From: Rickettsiales bacterium
GTDB lineage: Bacteria > Pseudomonadota > Alphaproteobacteria > Rs-D84 > CACZYB01
Reading direction: 5' to 3'
NCBI GenBank assembly: GCA_031288035.1
Contig: JAITSG010000049.1
Location: forward strand, 1 to 25,736
Length of the DNA: 25,736 nucleotides
The notes under the pieces are model-generated. The model was not told where the DNA came from and ran no database searches. It saw only the letters and a program-made list of their open reading frames with translations. Of the stretch, positions 6,442-15,209 are shown in pieces. The stretch's first letter is position 1; each line of letters starts with the position of its first letter. The position numbers and the translations under genes are program-made.

Positions 6442-7066
6442 TCAGCGCGCGGCTTGGCGAAAGCCGAGTTTCCTCAGCGCGACCAGTATGGAGTGCACGT
6501 CGTAAAGCGCGTTGTGTTTTCCGACGCCGAGGGAGGCGAGCTCCTCCTCCGCGCCGAAATATGACGCGAGCTCGCCGCTTTTCAAAAGGCCCGTCGTCTC
6601 CTTGCCCTCCGTGGCGAGGCCGCGCCGCGCGAATTCGGAATAAAGCCACGCGCCTATGTTGCGGTACTTCGGCTCGTCCGGATCCGGCAGGTCGCGGTAT
6701 AGGGACAGGGTAAGCCGCATGACGTTCCCGTCCGCGATGGGGTCGTCGTGCTCGTTGAACCAGTTGGCGTAGCATTCCATGCCGCCGGCGAACTCCTTGA
6801 ACCTGTCGTACGCCTCTGGGAATCCCATGCCCTTTTCGGCAAGGATTTCGTCGTCTATGCCCGTAAGCTTGGAAAGGTATTCCGGGATGCACGGGTTGCG
6901 CTTCGGCCGGACGTACATGTCGATGGCTCTCAAGCGCGGAAAGGTCGTCGCCTACTGCGGCCCGCGCCTATTTGTATGACTTCCGGGTGTTCGTTCATCA
7001 CGCCGCGGAAGGACGGGTCGTCCATGCTCGTATCCATGGTGTATCGGTATCGTAAAGCACGAATAT
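6442..7066 (-). pseudogene. DEDDh 3'-5' exonuclease (RNase T/DnaQ superfamily), frameshifted
   Basis: The intact C-terminal part has TGIDDE after a VRPKRNP stretch, CYANWFNEHDD as a probable Exo II region, and KHNALYDVHS near the end, an H-x4-D Exo III motif. The N-terminal part is spread over three frames. FVLYDTDT (Exo I-like) ends near 7041; a second frame gives MNEHPEVIQIGA down to about 6963; a third gives AVGDDLSALES down to about 6926. The frame of IDMYVRPKRNP then continues to the stop at 6442. This implies one single-base loss and two single-base gains within about 120 bp. The normal ATG also appears lost: ATA stands at 7064-7066 and a GTG at 7058-7060. The longest single open frame could begin only at TTG 6931-6933 and would lack Exo I. 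Sequencing error is the alternative explanation. Confidence 0.6.
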
Positions 7067-7080
7067 GGCGCGGGCCTATT

Positions 7081-7767
7081 CTATATTCCGTCTATGGTGT
7101 ACGTTATCGACGTAGTCAGGCGGCGGCCTATGACGTACCTCTGCGAATCGCGGGCGTTGTCCTCGCGCATACCGAAGTCGACTATGTCGCCCAGCTTCGC
7201 GCCCATCTTGTCCGCGGTCTCCTTGGCCTTCTTCTTGACAGCCTCTTTTGCGGCGCGGTAGCATTCTGCCATTTTGTCGGAGGTTTCCTTTTTCCTGGCC
7301 GCGAAATACGCGTCGTCGTTTTCGGCGTAGTACCTTTCGGCCGATATGTGGCGGTAGTAATAAAATCCGTTCGATTCTTCGTCTATGAGGTCTGCGACCT
7401 TGTATATGTCGTCTTCGGACGTCAGGGTTATGCGGGCGTATATGTCTGGTTCTCCCGGATCGCCTTTGTCCCTGAAGTTGAGCTTGTATTCTATTCCGGC
7501 CTTGGCAAGCGTGTCTTCTAGGGCCTTGAGCGTGCATTCGCCGTTCGAGTTGCATGGCGCCTCGTGGGCGAGGTTGTAGTACTGGTTAAGGTCGGTATAG
7601 TCCGGCTGCTTCGGCACCGCGTCGCAGCGGTTGACCGCGGTTATTTCCATGCGGTCGTCCTTGATGCCGGCCTCTTTCTTGAGCTTGTGGTATTCCAGGC
7701 TCCGTTCGGTCATCGTAGTGCATGCGGCCAGAGCGCCTGCCGCTAGTATAGCCGTAAAAGATTTCAT
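7081..7767 (-). CDS. SIMPL (DUF541) domain lipoprotein (228 aa)
   Basis: The N-terminus is a lipoprotein signal with lipobox LAAC (13-16), so the mature protein should be lipid-anchored at C16. The C-terminal third carries the SIMPL/DUF541 signature: an Ala/Lys-rich helix (about 168-187), then MGAKLGDIVDFG (188-199), the form usually written as G-x-K-L-G. Proteins of this family are envelope proteins; some are linked to oxidative-stress defence or interleukin-receptor kinase signalling in the host, but the general function is not established. The ATG at 7767 has a good GGAGGGG site. A promoter at 7789-7818 suggests transcription apart from the genes upstream. The damaged exonuclease gene begins about 14 bp after its stop. 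Confidence 0.7.
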   Translation of the reverse strand: MKSFTAILAAGALAACTTMTERSLEYHKLKKEAGIKDDRMEITAVNRCDAVPKQPDYTDLNQYYNLAHEAPCNSNGECTLKALEDTLAKAGIEYKLNFRDKGDPGEPDIYARITLTSEDDIYKVADLIDEESNGFYYYRHISAERYYAENDDAYFAARKKETSDKMAECYRAAKEAVKKKAKETADKMGAKLGDIVDFGMREDNARDSQRYVIGRRLTTSITYTIDGI

Positions 7768-7788
7768 GTTCCCCTCCTTATTGCGGAT

Positions 7789-7818
7789 ATTATAACCCTA
7801 CCATCGGCGATAAGTCAA
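7789..7818 (-). promoter_or_regulatory. Promoter of the SIMPL lipoprotein gene
   Basis: TTGACT (7813-7818) and TATAAT (7789-7794) with an 18-bp spacer on the minus strand; the start is expected near 7782. The -35 box lies inside the end of the preceding gene. Confidence 0.55.
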
Positions 7819-8184
7819 CTTATATCCTATGTCCTGCATGCAGGTCTGGTACGAGCCGAGCATCGGCGCGCTCGTTCCGGACGGGATGGAGAAAGCTATG
7901 CGCTGTCCGGCCTCCCGGTATCCCCTGGATTCGAAGGTCGCCCACATGTCGTCCCATTTCGGCACGGTCATCGGTTCCATGGGGGTAAGCATGTTGTCCA
8001 GCTGGTTTCTGGCGACCCTTCCCTTCACGCCGAGGCAGCCTTTGTGGTCTACGACGAATTTTTCCATGGTGACGTTGTCGTGCGTCCAGTGGAATATGAA
8101 GGCGTTCTCCAGGTCGCCGTTGTCCGGATAGAACGAGCACGCGCACGCGGCCGCCAGCAGTATTTTATTTGTGCCGCGGCGCAT
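7798..8184 (-). CDS. Small probable lipoprotein, unknown function (128 aa)
   Basis: The short N-terminus MRRGTNKILLAAACAC resembles a lipoprotein signal with the lipid-anchored Cys at 14 or 16. The rest is a compact mixed-polarity domain with cysteines at 50 and 115 that could pair, ending in CMQDIGYKLTYRRW. No family recognised. The ATG at 8184 has GGAGG six bases upstream. The start lies 20 nt inside the end of the WG-repeat gene, so translation is probably coupled. The frame is open further upstream through the neighbour's Lys/Ala/Pro-rich tail, but that part is not expected to be this protein. Confidence 0.65.
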   Translation of the reverse strand: MRRGTNKILLAAACACSFYPDNGDLENAFIFHWTHDNVTMEKFVVDHKGCLGVKGRVARNQLDNMLTPMEPMTVPKWDDMWATFESRGYREAGQRIAFSIPSGTSAPMLGSYQTCMQDIGYKLTYRRW

Positions 8185-8878
8185 TTTTTCCTCCGCCCGC
8201 GGGCCTTCTCGCGGCGGCCGGAGCCTTCGGCGCGGGCTTCCTGGCCTTCGCCGGGGCGGGAACCCTGGCCGCCCTCGCCGGAGTCTTCGCGGCCGCGGGC
8301 TTCGCCGGAGTCTTCGGAGCCGCCCCTTGCGCGGCGCCTTCCGGGCCCGCCGGAGTCTTGCCAAGGCGCCGCACGAGCTTGCCGCTTCTGTCGTATATGT
8401 CTATTTCGCCGGTCGCGAAGTTTTCCGCGCGGGCGAGGCCTTTGGCGCTGAACGGCCATACCACGTGGTATTTCGGGGATATTATCCACGATCCGGATCT
8501 GTTTATTACGCCCCAGTACGGCCAGTTTGCCGCGCTTGCGGTTCCGCCGCTGAAATCCGCCGCCATGTCGAACTTGAACGGTATGGCTATCTTGGCCTCC
8601 GGCGTGATATAGCCCCACTTGCCGTTTTTTTTCACGGCCGCCAGCCCGTCGTGGAATCCGGACACGACGGTATATTCGATGGGAAGGACGGAGTTTCCGT
8701 TTTCCGTGATAAGGCCCCAGCGGCCGTTTTTCCGCACGCGGATGAATCCGGTTTCCGGGTCGGCCTGGGTGAAGTCGCTCGGCCTTACCCGCACCTTCGG
8801 TCCGGACAGGAGCTTTATCGCCGCCAGGATCGCGATCACGGCCGTCAGGGCCGACAGGACTATCAGGAATCTCCTCAT
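8165..8878 (-). CDS. WG-repeat protein with N-terminal membrane anchor (237 aa)
   Basis: An N-terminal transmembrane segment (4-24) is followed by WG (KWG) beta-repeats: RWGLITENG at 53-61, KWGYITPEA at 87-95 and YWGVINRSG at 121-129, then a weaker fourth unit, IDIYDRSGKLV, at 159-169. From about 172 the chain is a low-complexity Ala/Pro/Lys tail with repeated KTPA/KAPA units, very GC-rich at the DNA level. WG repeats are found in bacterial proteins of mostly unknown function and are thought to mediate binding; the tail could contact nucleic acid or cell wall. No Shine-Dalgarno sequence precedes the ATG at 8878. A TATAAT lies only 6 nt upstream, which fits a leaderless message. It overlaps the small lipoprotein gene downstream by 20 nt. 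Confidence 0.7.
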   Translation of the reverse strand: MRRFLIVLSALTAVIAILAAIKLLSGPKVRVRPSDFTQADPETGFIRVRKNGRWGLITENGNSVLPIEYTVVSGFHDGLAAVKKNGKWGYITPEAKIAIPFKFDMAADFSGGTASAANWPYWGVINRSGSWIISPKYHVVWPFSAKGLARAENFATGEIDIYDRSGKLVRRLGKTPAGPEGAAQGAAPKTPAKPAAAKTPARAARVPAPAKARKPAPKAPAAARRPAGGGKNAPRHK

Positions 8879-8884
8879 GCGGGT

Positions 8885-8913
8885 ATTATAGCACCCGTTC
8901 AGTCAAATTCCAA
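8885..8913 (-). promoter_or_regulatory. Predicted leaderless promoter of the WG-repeat gene
   Basis: TATAAT at 8885-8890 and TTGGAA at 8908-8913 are 17 bp apart on the minus strand. The expected start falls on or next to the A of the ATG at 8878. The -10 box sits in the loop of a perfect inverted repeat, CGGGT/ACCCG (8880-8884 and 8893-8897), a possible operator. Confidence 0.5.
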
Positions 8914-10899
8914 CATCATTTTTTCAAGCGCGAGGAGCTCGTCCCTGATCGGCACGGCCTTTTCGAACTCTAGGTTGGATGCGTGCTTCTGCATTTCGCG
9001 TTCGCGCGATTTGATGTATTTTGCCAGCTCGTCCCTGGTCTTGAACTTCTTTTTCGTGCCGACCTTCCTTTCCGCGTCCGGGGCGGCGTAGTCCATTTCG
9101 GACACGGCTATGTTCTCGGCGATTTTCTTGACTATCGTCTTGGGCGTTATGCCGTTTTGGCGGTTGTATTCCGTCTGTATGGCGCGGCGGCGGTTGGTTT
9201 CCCCTACTGCGCGTTCTATCGACCGCGTCGTCTGGTCGGCGTACAGTATGGCGCGGCCGTTGACGTTCCTCGCCGCGCGTCCGATGGTTTGGATGAGCGA
9301 GCGTTCCGAGCGCAGGAATCCTTCCTTGTCGGCGTCGAGTATGGCGACCAGCTCGCATTCCGGGATGTCCAGGCCTTCCCTCAGGAGGTTTATGCCGACC
9401 AGCACGTCGAATTCGCCCATCCTCAGTCCGCGGATTATTTCGATTCGTTCGAGGGTTTCTATGTCCGAGTGCAGGTATCGCACGCGGATTCCGTATTCGG
9501 CGAGGTATTCGGTGAGCTGTTCGGCCATTTTCTTCGTAAGCGTGGTGCACAGCACGCGGCCGCCGCGCGCCGCGGCCTCGCGGCATTCGTGCATAAGGTC
9601 GTCGACCTGGTTTTCGACCGGGCGGATGACCACCTCCGGGTCGACAAGCCCCGTGGGCCGGATAAGCTGTTCCACCGCCTCTCCGCCCGTGCGTTCTAGC
9701 TCCCACGGCCCCGGCGTGGCGGATATGAAGACTGTCCGTCCGCGCATGGCGTCCCATTCTTCGAACTTAAGCGGCCTGTTGTCCATGCACGACGGAAGGC
9801 GGAATCCGTATTCGGACAGGTTGACTTTGCGCGCCCTGTCGCCGTTGAACATGCCGCCTATCTGCGGTATGGACACGTGCGATTCGTCTACGAACAGTAT
9901 GGCGTCCTTCGGGAGGTATTCGAACAGCGTCGGCGGGGGTTCTCCCGCCGCGCGGCCGGTAAGGTACCGGGAATAGTTTTCTATGCTCTTGCAATACCCC
10001 GTGCTCTCGAGCATTTCTATGTCGAAGTTCGTTTTTTCGCGCAGGCGCTGTTCCTCGAGGAGCTTGTTTTCCTTCTTGAGGAAGGCGAGCCGTTCGGCGA
10101 GCTCTTTTTTTATCCCGGATATCGCGTTGGAAAGCGCGGGTCCTGGCGTGACGTAGTGGGTTTTCGGATACACGGTGGCGTATTTCATGCCCAAAAGGCG
10201 CTTGCCGGTGAGCGCGTCTATCTCCGCGATGGTTTCTAGCGTGCTGCCGAAGAACGAGAGCCTCCACGCCCTGTCCTCCAGGTGGACGGGGAACACCTCG
10301 AGCGTGTCGCCGCGCACGCGAAACGTCCCGCGGTCGAGGGCCATGTCGTTGCGGGCGTACTGCATGTTGGTCAGCGACTTGATGACGTCCTTGACGTCTA
10401 TTTCCTGGCCTTCCTTGAGGGGCAGGCTCATTTCGGAATACGTTTCCGGGCTTCCTAGGCCGTATATGCAGCTTACCGACGCGACTATTATGACGTCGCG
10501 GAATTCGAGGAGCGACCTGGTGGCCGAGTGTCGCATGCGCTCTATCTGTTCGTTTATGGCGGAATCTTTTTCTATGTAGAGGTCGGTCTTGGGGATATAC
10601 GCCTCCGGCTGGTAATAGTCGTAGTACGACACGAAGTATTCCACGTGGTTTTCCGGGAACAGCTCGAGCATTTCCTGGTACAGCTGGGCGGCGAGTATCT
10701 TGTTGGGCGCCATTATTATCGATGGGACGCCCATGCGCTGTATGACGTTGGCCATGGTGAAGGTCTTTCCCGAGCCGGTTATGCCGAGAAGGACCTGGTC
10801 GCGCTTTCCGGCGCTTAGTCCTTCGGCGAGCCTTGCTATCGCCTGCGGCTGGTCGCCAGAGGGTTTGTAGTCGGTGCGCATTTTAAAGGTGTTTGACAT
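8899..10899 (-). CDS. uvrB: Excinuclease ABC subunit B (666 aa)
   Basis: UvrB is the DNA damage-verification subunit of nucleotide excision repair: UvrA loads it and it recruits UvrC. Full length and typical. Seen: Walker A GITGSGKT at 39-46, the aromatic beta-hairpin [12 protein letters not shown] at 92-103 that inserts between strands, DESH at 338-341 (motif II), SATPGPWE at 393-400, motif [11 protein letters not shown] at 537-545, and the C-terminal UVR domain about 624-659 for UvrC contact. The ATG at 10899 is chosen because family members begin a few residues before the [11 protein letters not shown] block; the frame stays open upstream but would cross the promoter. There is no Shine-Dalgarno sequence and the predicted leader is only about 5 nt. 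I see no clear SOS box. It is divergent from the AsmA-like gene. Confidence 0.98.
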   Translation of the reverse strand: MSNTFKMRTDYKPSGDQPQAIARLAEGLSAGKRDQVLLGITGSGKTFTMANVIQRMGVPSIIMAPNKILAAQLYQEMLELFPENHVEYFVSYYDYYQPEAYIPKTDLYIEKDSAINEQIERMRHSATRSLLEFRDVIIVASVSCIYGLGSPETYSEMSLPLKEGQEIDVKDVIKSLTNMQYARNDMALDRGTFRVRGDTLEVFPVHLEDRAWRLSFFGSTLETIAEIDALTGKRLLGMKYATVYPKTHYVTPGPALSNAISGIKKELAERLAFLKKENKLLEEQRLREKTNFDIEMLESTGYCKSIENYSRYLTGRAAGEPPPTLFEYLPKDAILFVDESHVSIPQIGGMFNGDRARKVNLSEYGFRLPSCMDNRPLKFEEWDAMRGRTVFISATPGPWELERTGGEAVEQLIRPTGLVDPEVVIRPVENQVDDLMHECREAAARGGRVLCTTLTKKMAEQLTEYLAEYGIRVRYLHSDIETLERIEIIRGLRMGEFDVLVGINLLREGLDIPECELVAILDADKEGFLRSERSLIQTIGRAARNVNGRAILYADQTTRSIERAVGETNRRRAIQTEYNRQNGITPKTIVKKIAENIAVSEMDYAAPDAERKVGTKKKFKTRDELAKYIKSREREMQKHASNLEFEKAVPIRDELLALEKMMLEFD

Positions 10900-10920
10900 G
10901 GCGATTGTGTATGATATACT
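10893..10920 (+). promoter_or_regulatory. Promoter of the AsmA-like gene
   Basis: TTGACA (10893-10898) and TATACT (10915-10920) with a 16-bp spacer on the plus strand. It overlaps the first codons of uvrB and the uvrB -10 box. Confidence 0.65.
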
Positions 10921-10939
10921 GGAAAGCGGAGGGAGGCAA
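10911..10939 (-). promoter_or_regulatory. Promoter of uvrB
   Basis: TTGCCT (10934-10939) and TATCAT (10911-10916) with a 17-bp spacer on the minus strand put the start near 10904, about 5 nt before the ATG. The -10 boxes of the two divergent promoters overlap by two bases, so the genes may exclude each other at initiation. Confidence 0.45.
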
Positions 10940-13900
10940 ATGAATTTTATCCGTCGGCATATCGTGTCTTTGTCGGTGTTGTTCGGCACGCTGGGCCTGT
11001 TCCTCCTGACGCTGTATTTCATCCCGTCGATAGTCAAGATAACCGATCAGAACAAGGACAGGGTCACCGGCATAGTCGAGAGGGCGTTCGGCCTCGACAT
11101 ACGCGTGAACGGCGAGGTTTCGTACGCCATACTCCCCACGCCGAGCATAATCGTCAACGAGATAGAGATTATGGACAAGGACGCGGTCATAGCCTCCGCC
11201 CGGCGCATGTACGCGGAGATAAAGATAATGGAGCTTGTAAGCGGCAACCTTACCGTCGAGAGCATAATACTCGGCGACGGGAGCCTGGATTTGGCCGCGG
11301 TCACGGCGTCCGGCTCTTCCGAGCTCAAGAATTTCTTCCGCGGCAACATGTTCAAGTCGCTTGTGCTTCGTAACTTCAGCTGCGAGTACAAGGGCGAGAC
11401 GTTCGACCGCATAAACCTGTTCGTGCACGGGCTTCCGAACCAGGGCGTTTCCCTTGCCGGGGCGCTCAGATATATGAACGGCAGCATCAACGATCTCGTG
11501 GGCTACGTCACCTGGGACGATCAGGACAACCTCGCCGCCGGGGCGAAGTTCGGGTATTCTAGCAAGCGGGACTCCATATCCGCGGACCTTACCTATTCCG
11601 ACAAGGACGAGATAAAGACCGTCGGCGGCACCCTGCGCCTGAGCACCACGAGCCTTTCGAAGTTCATACAGACCATAAACAAGGACTGGGTGCTGCCTCG
11701 GCAGCAGGTGTTCTCGAGCAGGCTCGAGGTGGGCGCCTCGATAAAGACCACCGAGAACGCGATTGTGTTCTCGGACGGGACTATAAGTTCGGAGGAGACC
11801 GTCGGGACGTGGAGCGCTACCCTGCCGTTCGATCTGGACGACGATGGATCGATCGTGCTTATTCCGTCCGCCACCACTATAAAGGCGGATTTCCAGACCA
11901 TCCGGCTCGCGAAGTTCATAACCATGCCCAAGGCCGACATAATAAAGGAGATCGAGAGCCTGTTCAAGACGGGCGACAACCCGAAGATATTCGATCTGTT
12001 CGAAAGCGCGACCGTCGGGCTTACGGCCGGCAACATGATACTGCCGAAGCGGACTTTGACCGGATTCGCGCTCAACACCTCTCCGCTGAGGGAGGCGGAC
12101 AGGAAGCGCCATTCCGCCGAGAGGGGGATATTGGTCGAGCGCATGACCTACCGCGACAACAAGACCGGCATGGACGCAAGCGGCGTGGTGATAGACCGCG
12201 GCGACACGGTTGGCATAGTGGCGGACATACGCTCCGCCCCGATGTTCGGGTTCGCCAACCCCATGTTCAAGAACATAAACGTTTCTAACCTTAAGGGCTC
12301 TATGGTGCTGGACGGCGACCGCTTCTCGCTTAAGGACTATTCGTTCGGCATATACTCGTCCGTTTTTTCCGGAAAGTCGATAGAGCGCGAAGGGGACAGG
12401 GTCGTGTTCGACGTGGAATCGCCCATGGTCGACCTGGGCCGGTTCGCGTCCGAGGACATAGACCTCGCGCTCGTCTTGTCCAAGCTCTCGTCCGTCAGGG
12501 GCGGCGATGTTTCCATGGGGGCGCGCGTGGGCGAGCTCCGGCTCGACGAGAGGACGGTCTATTCGGATTTCGTCATGGACGCGGTGTACAAGGGCGACGA
12601 CCTGGAGATAAGGCGCATGGATTTTTCCGAGGGGCAGAGCCTGAACCGCATATCCGGGAACCTGTCCAACATCACGGGCGAGAGCGGCGAGTTCGAGAAT
12701 TTCCGCTACACGGTGTCGAGCAAGTCCAAGCAGCGCGTGGCCATTCCGATAGTCAAGAACAACTTCATCGACCGCATAATCAAGAACGGCGTGACCTCCG
12801 TCAACATACAGATGGACGGGGCCGCGGACAATCCGAACAGCAACATTTCGGCCGAGGCCGGGGACGTGAAGATAAGGGTCGACGGGAAGCTCCAGGACAG
12901 CTCGAGCAAGTACCGCATCGACTTCACGCACGGCGAGCTCAAGGGCTTCCTGTTTTCCAACGGCTATCTCGGCGCCGAGATGCTGGACTACATATACGAC
13001 GCCATTCCGTTCCGCATCACCGCGGACGTGGAGAAGGGGCGGCTTAACAACCTGGTGGTGGAGGCCAAGGGCAACCGCTTCGTCGGCTCGGCCGACCAGA
13101 ATGGCGCAAAGCTTGGCATAGCGAGGTTCGACATCCGCCAGATTTTCAAGAAGATGAAGGACGACGAGGCCTATATCAACATGATCCTGAAGTTCATCCG
13201 CTCGTCACGGTACAGCCTGCGCATCTCTTCTCCCGCGGCCATGAACTACGACGGCGACCGCTACGACGACTTGGAGTTCGACCTTTCCGTCGCGAGGAAT
13301 CCCGGCGCGTTCAAGTTCTCGTTCAGGAAGGGGGGGATGACGGCGAAGGTCGACGTCGAGGTCGCGAACGGCCATGTGTTCGACGGCGCGCTTTCAGTGT
13401 CGGATTACAAGATACCGCCCGACATGATGAAGAACTCCCTGATGGACCTGCGCTCCGGCTCCATGCGCGGGGCCATGAAGTTCTCGACGGAGGGGCTCAA
13501 CCTCAACCAGGTGCTGGGCTCCCTGGGCGGCGACTTCGATATAGTCGTAGAGGACGGGGAGATCGGGGGGATAAGCGGCCAGCAGGGGCAGCTCGGGAAC
13601 ATCCTGGACCTGGCGAACATCACGACGAACAACATAATGTACGTGTTCGAGAACAGCTTCAAGAGCGGCCGGCTTCCGTTTTCGCGCCTGTCCCTGAAGG
13701 GGAAGATGCGCAGTGCGAACGTGGAGGATGCCGCGGTCGAGCTGGTTTCCCGCGGCATGTCGGCGGCGGGCGCGCTCGCGTTCAACGTGATAAGCAGGGC
13801 CATAGGCGTAAAGGCGCTGTTCACGATAGAGGGGCTTTCGCCCGGCGCCATCGGCGTGAAGTATTCGGCGGAGGGGTTCATCAACAACCTAGAGTCCAAG

Positions 13901-14002
13901 GTCGACCCGAGCGAGGCCGTGGGCAGGATAAACATACCGTACCTTCAGAAGAAAAAGCGCGAGCGCGCCGCGGCCGAGGCGACGGAAGCGGCGGCGCAAT
14001 AG
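10940..14002 (+). CDS. AsmA-like inner-membrane-anchored envelope protein (1020 aa)
   Basis: An N-terminal membrane anchor (about 9-29) is followed by a very long periplasmic beta-rich chain. The C-terminal AsmA-type domain starts near residue 850 ([17 protein letters not shown]) and continues with the low-complexity-looking repeats of the family ([26 protein letters not shown]) to about 1000, ending in a charged Ala/Glu tail. AsmA-family proteins (AsmA, TamB, YhdP) are thought to form long hydrophobic grooves that move phospholipid between the inner and outer membranes, so a diderm envelope is implied. The ATG at 10940 has an excellent GGAGGGAGG site and its own promoter. The frame is open upstream into the promoter, which is ignored. 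A G7 run sits inside the gene at 13330-13336. Confidence 0.85.
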   Translation: MNFIRRHIVSLSVLFGTLGLFLLTLYFIPSIVKITDQNKDRVTGIVERAFGLDIRVNGEVSYAILPTPSIIVNEIEIMDKDAVIASARRMYAEIKIMELVSGNLTVESIILGDGSLDLAAVTASGSSELKNFFRGNMFKSLVLRNFSCEYKGETFDRINLFVHGLPNQGVSLAGALRYMNGSINDLVGYVTWDDQDNLAAGAKFGYSSKRDSISADLTYSDKDEIKTVGGTLRLSTTSLSKFIQTINKDWVLPRQQVFSSRLEVGASIKTTENAIVFSDGTISSEETVGTWSATLPFDLDDDGSIVLIPSATTIKADFQTIRLAKFITMPKADIIKEIESLFKTGDNPKIFDLFESATVGLTAGNMILPKRTLTGFALNTSPLREADRKRHSAERGILVERMTYRDNKTGMDASGVVIDRGDTVGIVADIRSAPMFGFANPMFKNINVSNLKGSMVLDGDRFSLKDYSFGIYSSVFSGKSIEREGDRVVFDVESPMVDLGRFASEDIDLALVLSKLSSVRGGDVSMGARVGELRLDERTVYSDFVMDAVYKGDDLEIRRMDFSEGQSLNRISGNLSNITGESGEFENFRYTVSSKSKQRVAIPIVKNNFIDRIIKNGVTSVNIQMDGAADNPNSNISAEAGDVKIRVDGKLQDSSSKYRIDFTHGELKGFLFSNGYLGAEMLDYIYDAIPFRITADVEKGRLNNLVVEAKGNRFVGSADQNGAKLGIARFDIRQIFKKMKDDEAYINMILKFIRSSRYSLRISSPAAMNYDGDRYDDLEFDLSVARNPGAFKFSFRKGGMTAKVDVEVANGHVFDGALSVSDYKIPPDMMKNSLMDLRSGSMRGAMKFSTEGLNLNQVLGSLGGDFDIVVEDGEIGGISGQQGQLGNILDLANITTNNIMYVFENSFKSGRLPFSRLSLKGKMRSANVEDAAVELVSRGMSAAGALAFNVISRAIGVKALFTIEGLSPGAIGVKYSAEGFINNLESKVDPSEAVGRINIPYLQKKKRERAAAEATEAAAQ

Positions 14003-14016
14003 TATCCGGCCGGGCT

Positions 14017-14049
14017 CGAGGCTTCCGGCCCTAAGGCCGCCGGGCCTCG
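14017..14049. terminator. Inverted repeat between convergent genes
   Basis: CGAGGC (14017-14022) pairs with GCCTCG (14044-14049), and inside it CGGCC (14026-14030) pairs with GGCCG (14035-14039). It lies between the converging AsmA-like and RHH genes and covers the last codons of the latter. No T-tract, so its role as terminator is a guess from position. Confidence 0.4.
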
Positions 14050-14273
14050 AATCCTTCGGCGCCTCGTTGGCCTTTCATGGCCCGGAACACGAGCATTCGT
14101 ATCTTGCTCGACAGGCTGCCTCCGCCGCCGTTTGAATCTATTTCCGCCGCGGCACTGGCGGCGCTTTTCCCGGCCCGCCCGCACATGGCGAGGAACTCGC
14201 GCCACACCTCGTCCTCCATGGACACGCTGGTCCTGTGGCCGAGTATCGTTATCGAATGTTTGCGCACAGCCAT
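14031..14273 (-). CDS. Ribbon-helix-helix domain protein, RHH_4 type (80 aa)
   Basis: The N-terminus fits the RHH_4 pattern common in alphaproteobacteria: a beta-strand RKHSITILGHRTSVSME (4-20), then a helix opening with DEVWREFLAM. A second helix follows around 33-46 and a short C-terminal helix (SSKIRMLVFRAM) after a Gly-rich break. Such proteins are small dimeric DNA-binding regulators; the target here is unknown. The ATG at 14273 lies 25 nt inside the end of the SUKH gene, so the two are probably translated together. Last gene of the minus-strand set; it could autoregulate that set. Confidence 0.75.
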   Translation of the reverse strand: MAVRKHSITILGHRTSVSMEDEVWREFLAMCGRAGKSAASAAAEIDSNGGGGSLSSKIRMLVFRAMKGQRGAEGFEARRP

Positions 14274-14647
14274 TCAAGGAATCCGCCGAAGGTTTGAAAC
14301 GGCGTCACGGTTTCGCCGGATATGTCGGAAACTATCTCGTATCCGCGCGCCGGGACGTAGTATGCCGAGTCCACGAACAGCGATCCTATGCGGAGCCTGC
14401 CGGCCGGGCCCTTGTTCATGTCGGCTATGCCGGGGAATTTGTATCCGGCGGCGAGGTTTGCGGCCTTCGTTCCGAAGAATTCCGCGCCGCCGTGGGTGAA
14501 TCCGTCGGAGCGAAGCAGGAACGCGCGGTATTCGTCGGGCACTCCCGGGGCGCCCGCGTTCGCCAGCATCGCCTCCGCGAAGTCTATGGCGCTTGCGTCC
14601 GCGGGGGGCAGCATGCCGGAGCGGAATTTTTGTAAGAACTTATCCAA
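14249..14647 (-). CDS. SMI1/KNR4 (SUKH) family protein (132 aa)
   Basis: The length and the pattern PDEYRAFLLRSDGF (37-50) followed by a Gly-rich turn and aromatic beta-strands (RIGSLFVDSAYYV, then a final GGFLEWLC helix) match the SUKH superfamily, close to the YrhA-type branch. SUKH proteins often serve as immunity proteins against polymorphic toxins, mostly nucleases, but some have other roles. The start is TTG at 14647, overlapping the stop region of the upstream gene by 8 nt with AAGGA upstream; the first ATG, at codon 12, would cut into the domain. Context (an unknown 189-aa gene directly upstream and an RHH gene downstream) permits a toxin-immunity reading but does not prove it. Confidence 0.65.
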   Translation of the reverse strand: MDKFLQKFRSGMLPPADASAIDFAEAMLANAGAPGVPDEYRAFLLRSDGFTHGGAEFFGTKAANLAAGYKFPGIADMNKGPAGRLRIGSLFVDSAYYVPARGYEIVSDISGETVTPFQTFGGFLEWLCANIR

Positions 14648-15209
14648 GGGAGTTTCCTTTTTTTTCCGCCGCGGCGCGGGCGGCGGCTGCCTGTGCGGCG
14701 GCCTGTTCCGCCCCCATGCTCATGGACGCTCCGGCCGCGGTCATGCGGTCGTCCGTGGTGTTTCCGCCGGCGCTGGCGAAACCGCGGAGCGCAGGCAGGA
14801 ACACGCGCCCGCTCGGGTCGGGCGTGAACAGGACCTCCGCCCCGTGGGCCGTCTGTTCGGAAAGGAAGGTTGCGATTATGTCGCGGAAGGGGTATTTTTT
14901 TATCACGAACATGTTCGATATGGTTATTTCTCCGCCGTATTCCACGGGGGTTTTAAGCATTATGTCTATGTTCTGGGGCAGCGTGCCGGATTTCATCTGC
15001 ATGGCGGCCTCGAACGGGAATCCCGCGGCGGCGAGGGTCTCGAAGTCTGCGTAGAACGTGTATTGGAGGAACTTGTCCGCCAGCATGAGAAGTTCGCGGC
15101 GCGACTCGGCGAGGTCGTAGTTTCGCGCCCTGGTCGAGGCCTTGAGCGGCATTTCGGGGAGTCCGAGCTCCGCTATCCTGTCGCGCCAGCGTTCTTCGCC
15201 GTTTATCAT
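14640..15209 (-). CDS. Conserved-looking protein of unknown function (189 aa)
   Basis: I do not recognise a family. It has no signal peptide. The N-terminal half is helical and charged. The middle reads like a compact alpha/beta domain with two notable stretches: LPQNIDIMLKTPVEYGGE (about 76-93), and VFLPALRGFASAGGNTTDDR near 136-155. The end is an Ala/Gln-rich helix. The start is the ATG at 15209, which overlaps the upstream stop by one base (TGATG); the GTG at 15212 is an alternative. An A8 run (14658-14665 on this strand) lies just before the stop. The SUKH gene starts 8 nt before its end. If the neighbour is an immunity protein, this would be one candidate for its partner. Confidence 0.65.
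   Translation of the reverse strand: MINGEERWRDRIAELGLPEMPLKASTRARNYDLAESRRELLMLADKFLQYTFYADFETLAAAGFPFEAAMQMKSGTLPQNIDIMLKTPVEYGGEITISNMFVIKKYPFRDIIATFLSEQTAHGAEVLFTPDPSGRVFLPALRGFASAGGNTTDDRMTAAGASMSMGAEQAAAQAAAARAAAEKKGNSLG

Noticed and set aside
8165..8360. Repeated GCC/GGC-rich DNA as a separate repeat element
   Set aside because: It is the codons of the Ala/Pro/Lys tail of the WG-repeat protein, not an independent repeat.
10893..10942. SOS (LexA) box at uvrB
   Set aside because: I looked for the alphaproteobacterial GTTC-N7-GTTC form and the GAAC-N4-GTTC form and saw neither.
10883..12931. 682-codon minus-strand open frame opposite the AsmA-like gene
   Set aside because: Antisense shadow: composition is Arg/His/Tyr-rich, no ribosome site, and it would run across the uvrB promoter.
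13330..13336. G7 run inside the AsmA-like gene as a phase-variation site
   Set aside because: Short, in frame, encoding Gly/Gly in a gene of housekeeping type; no sign of switching in a single sequence.
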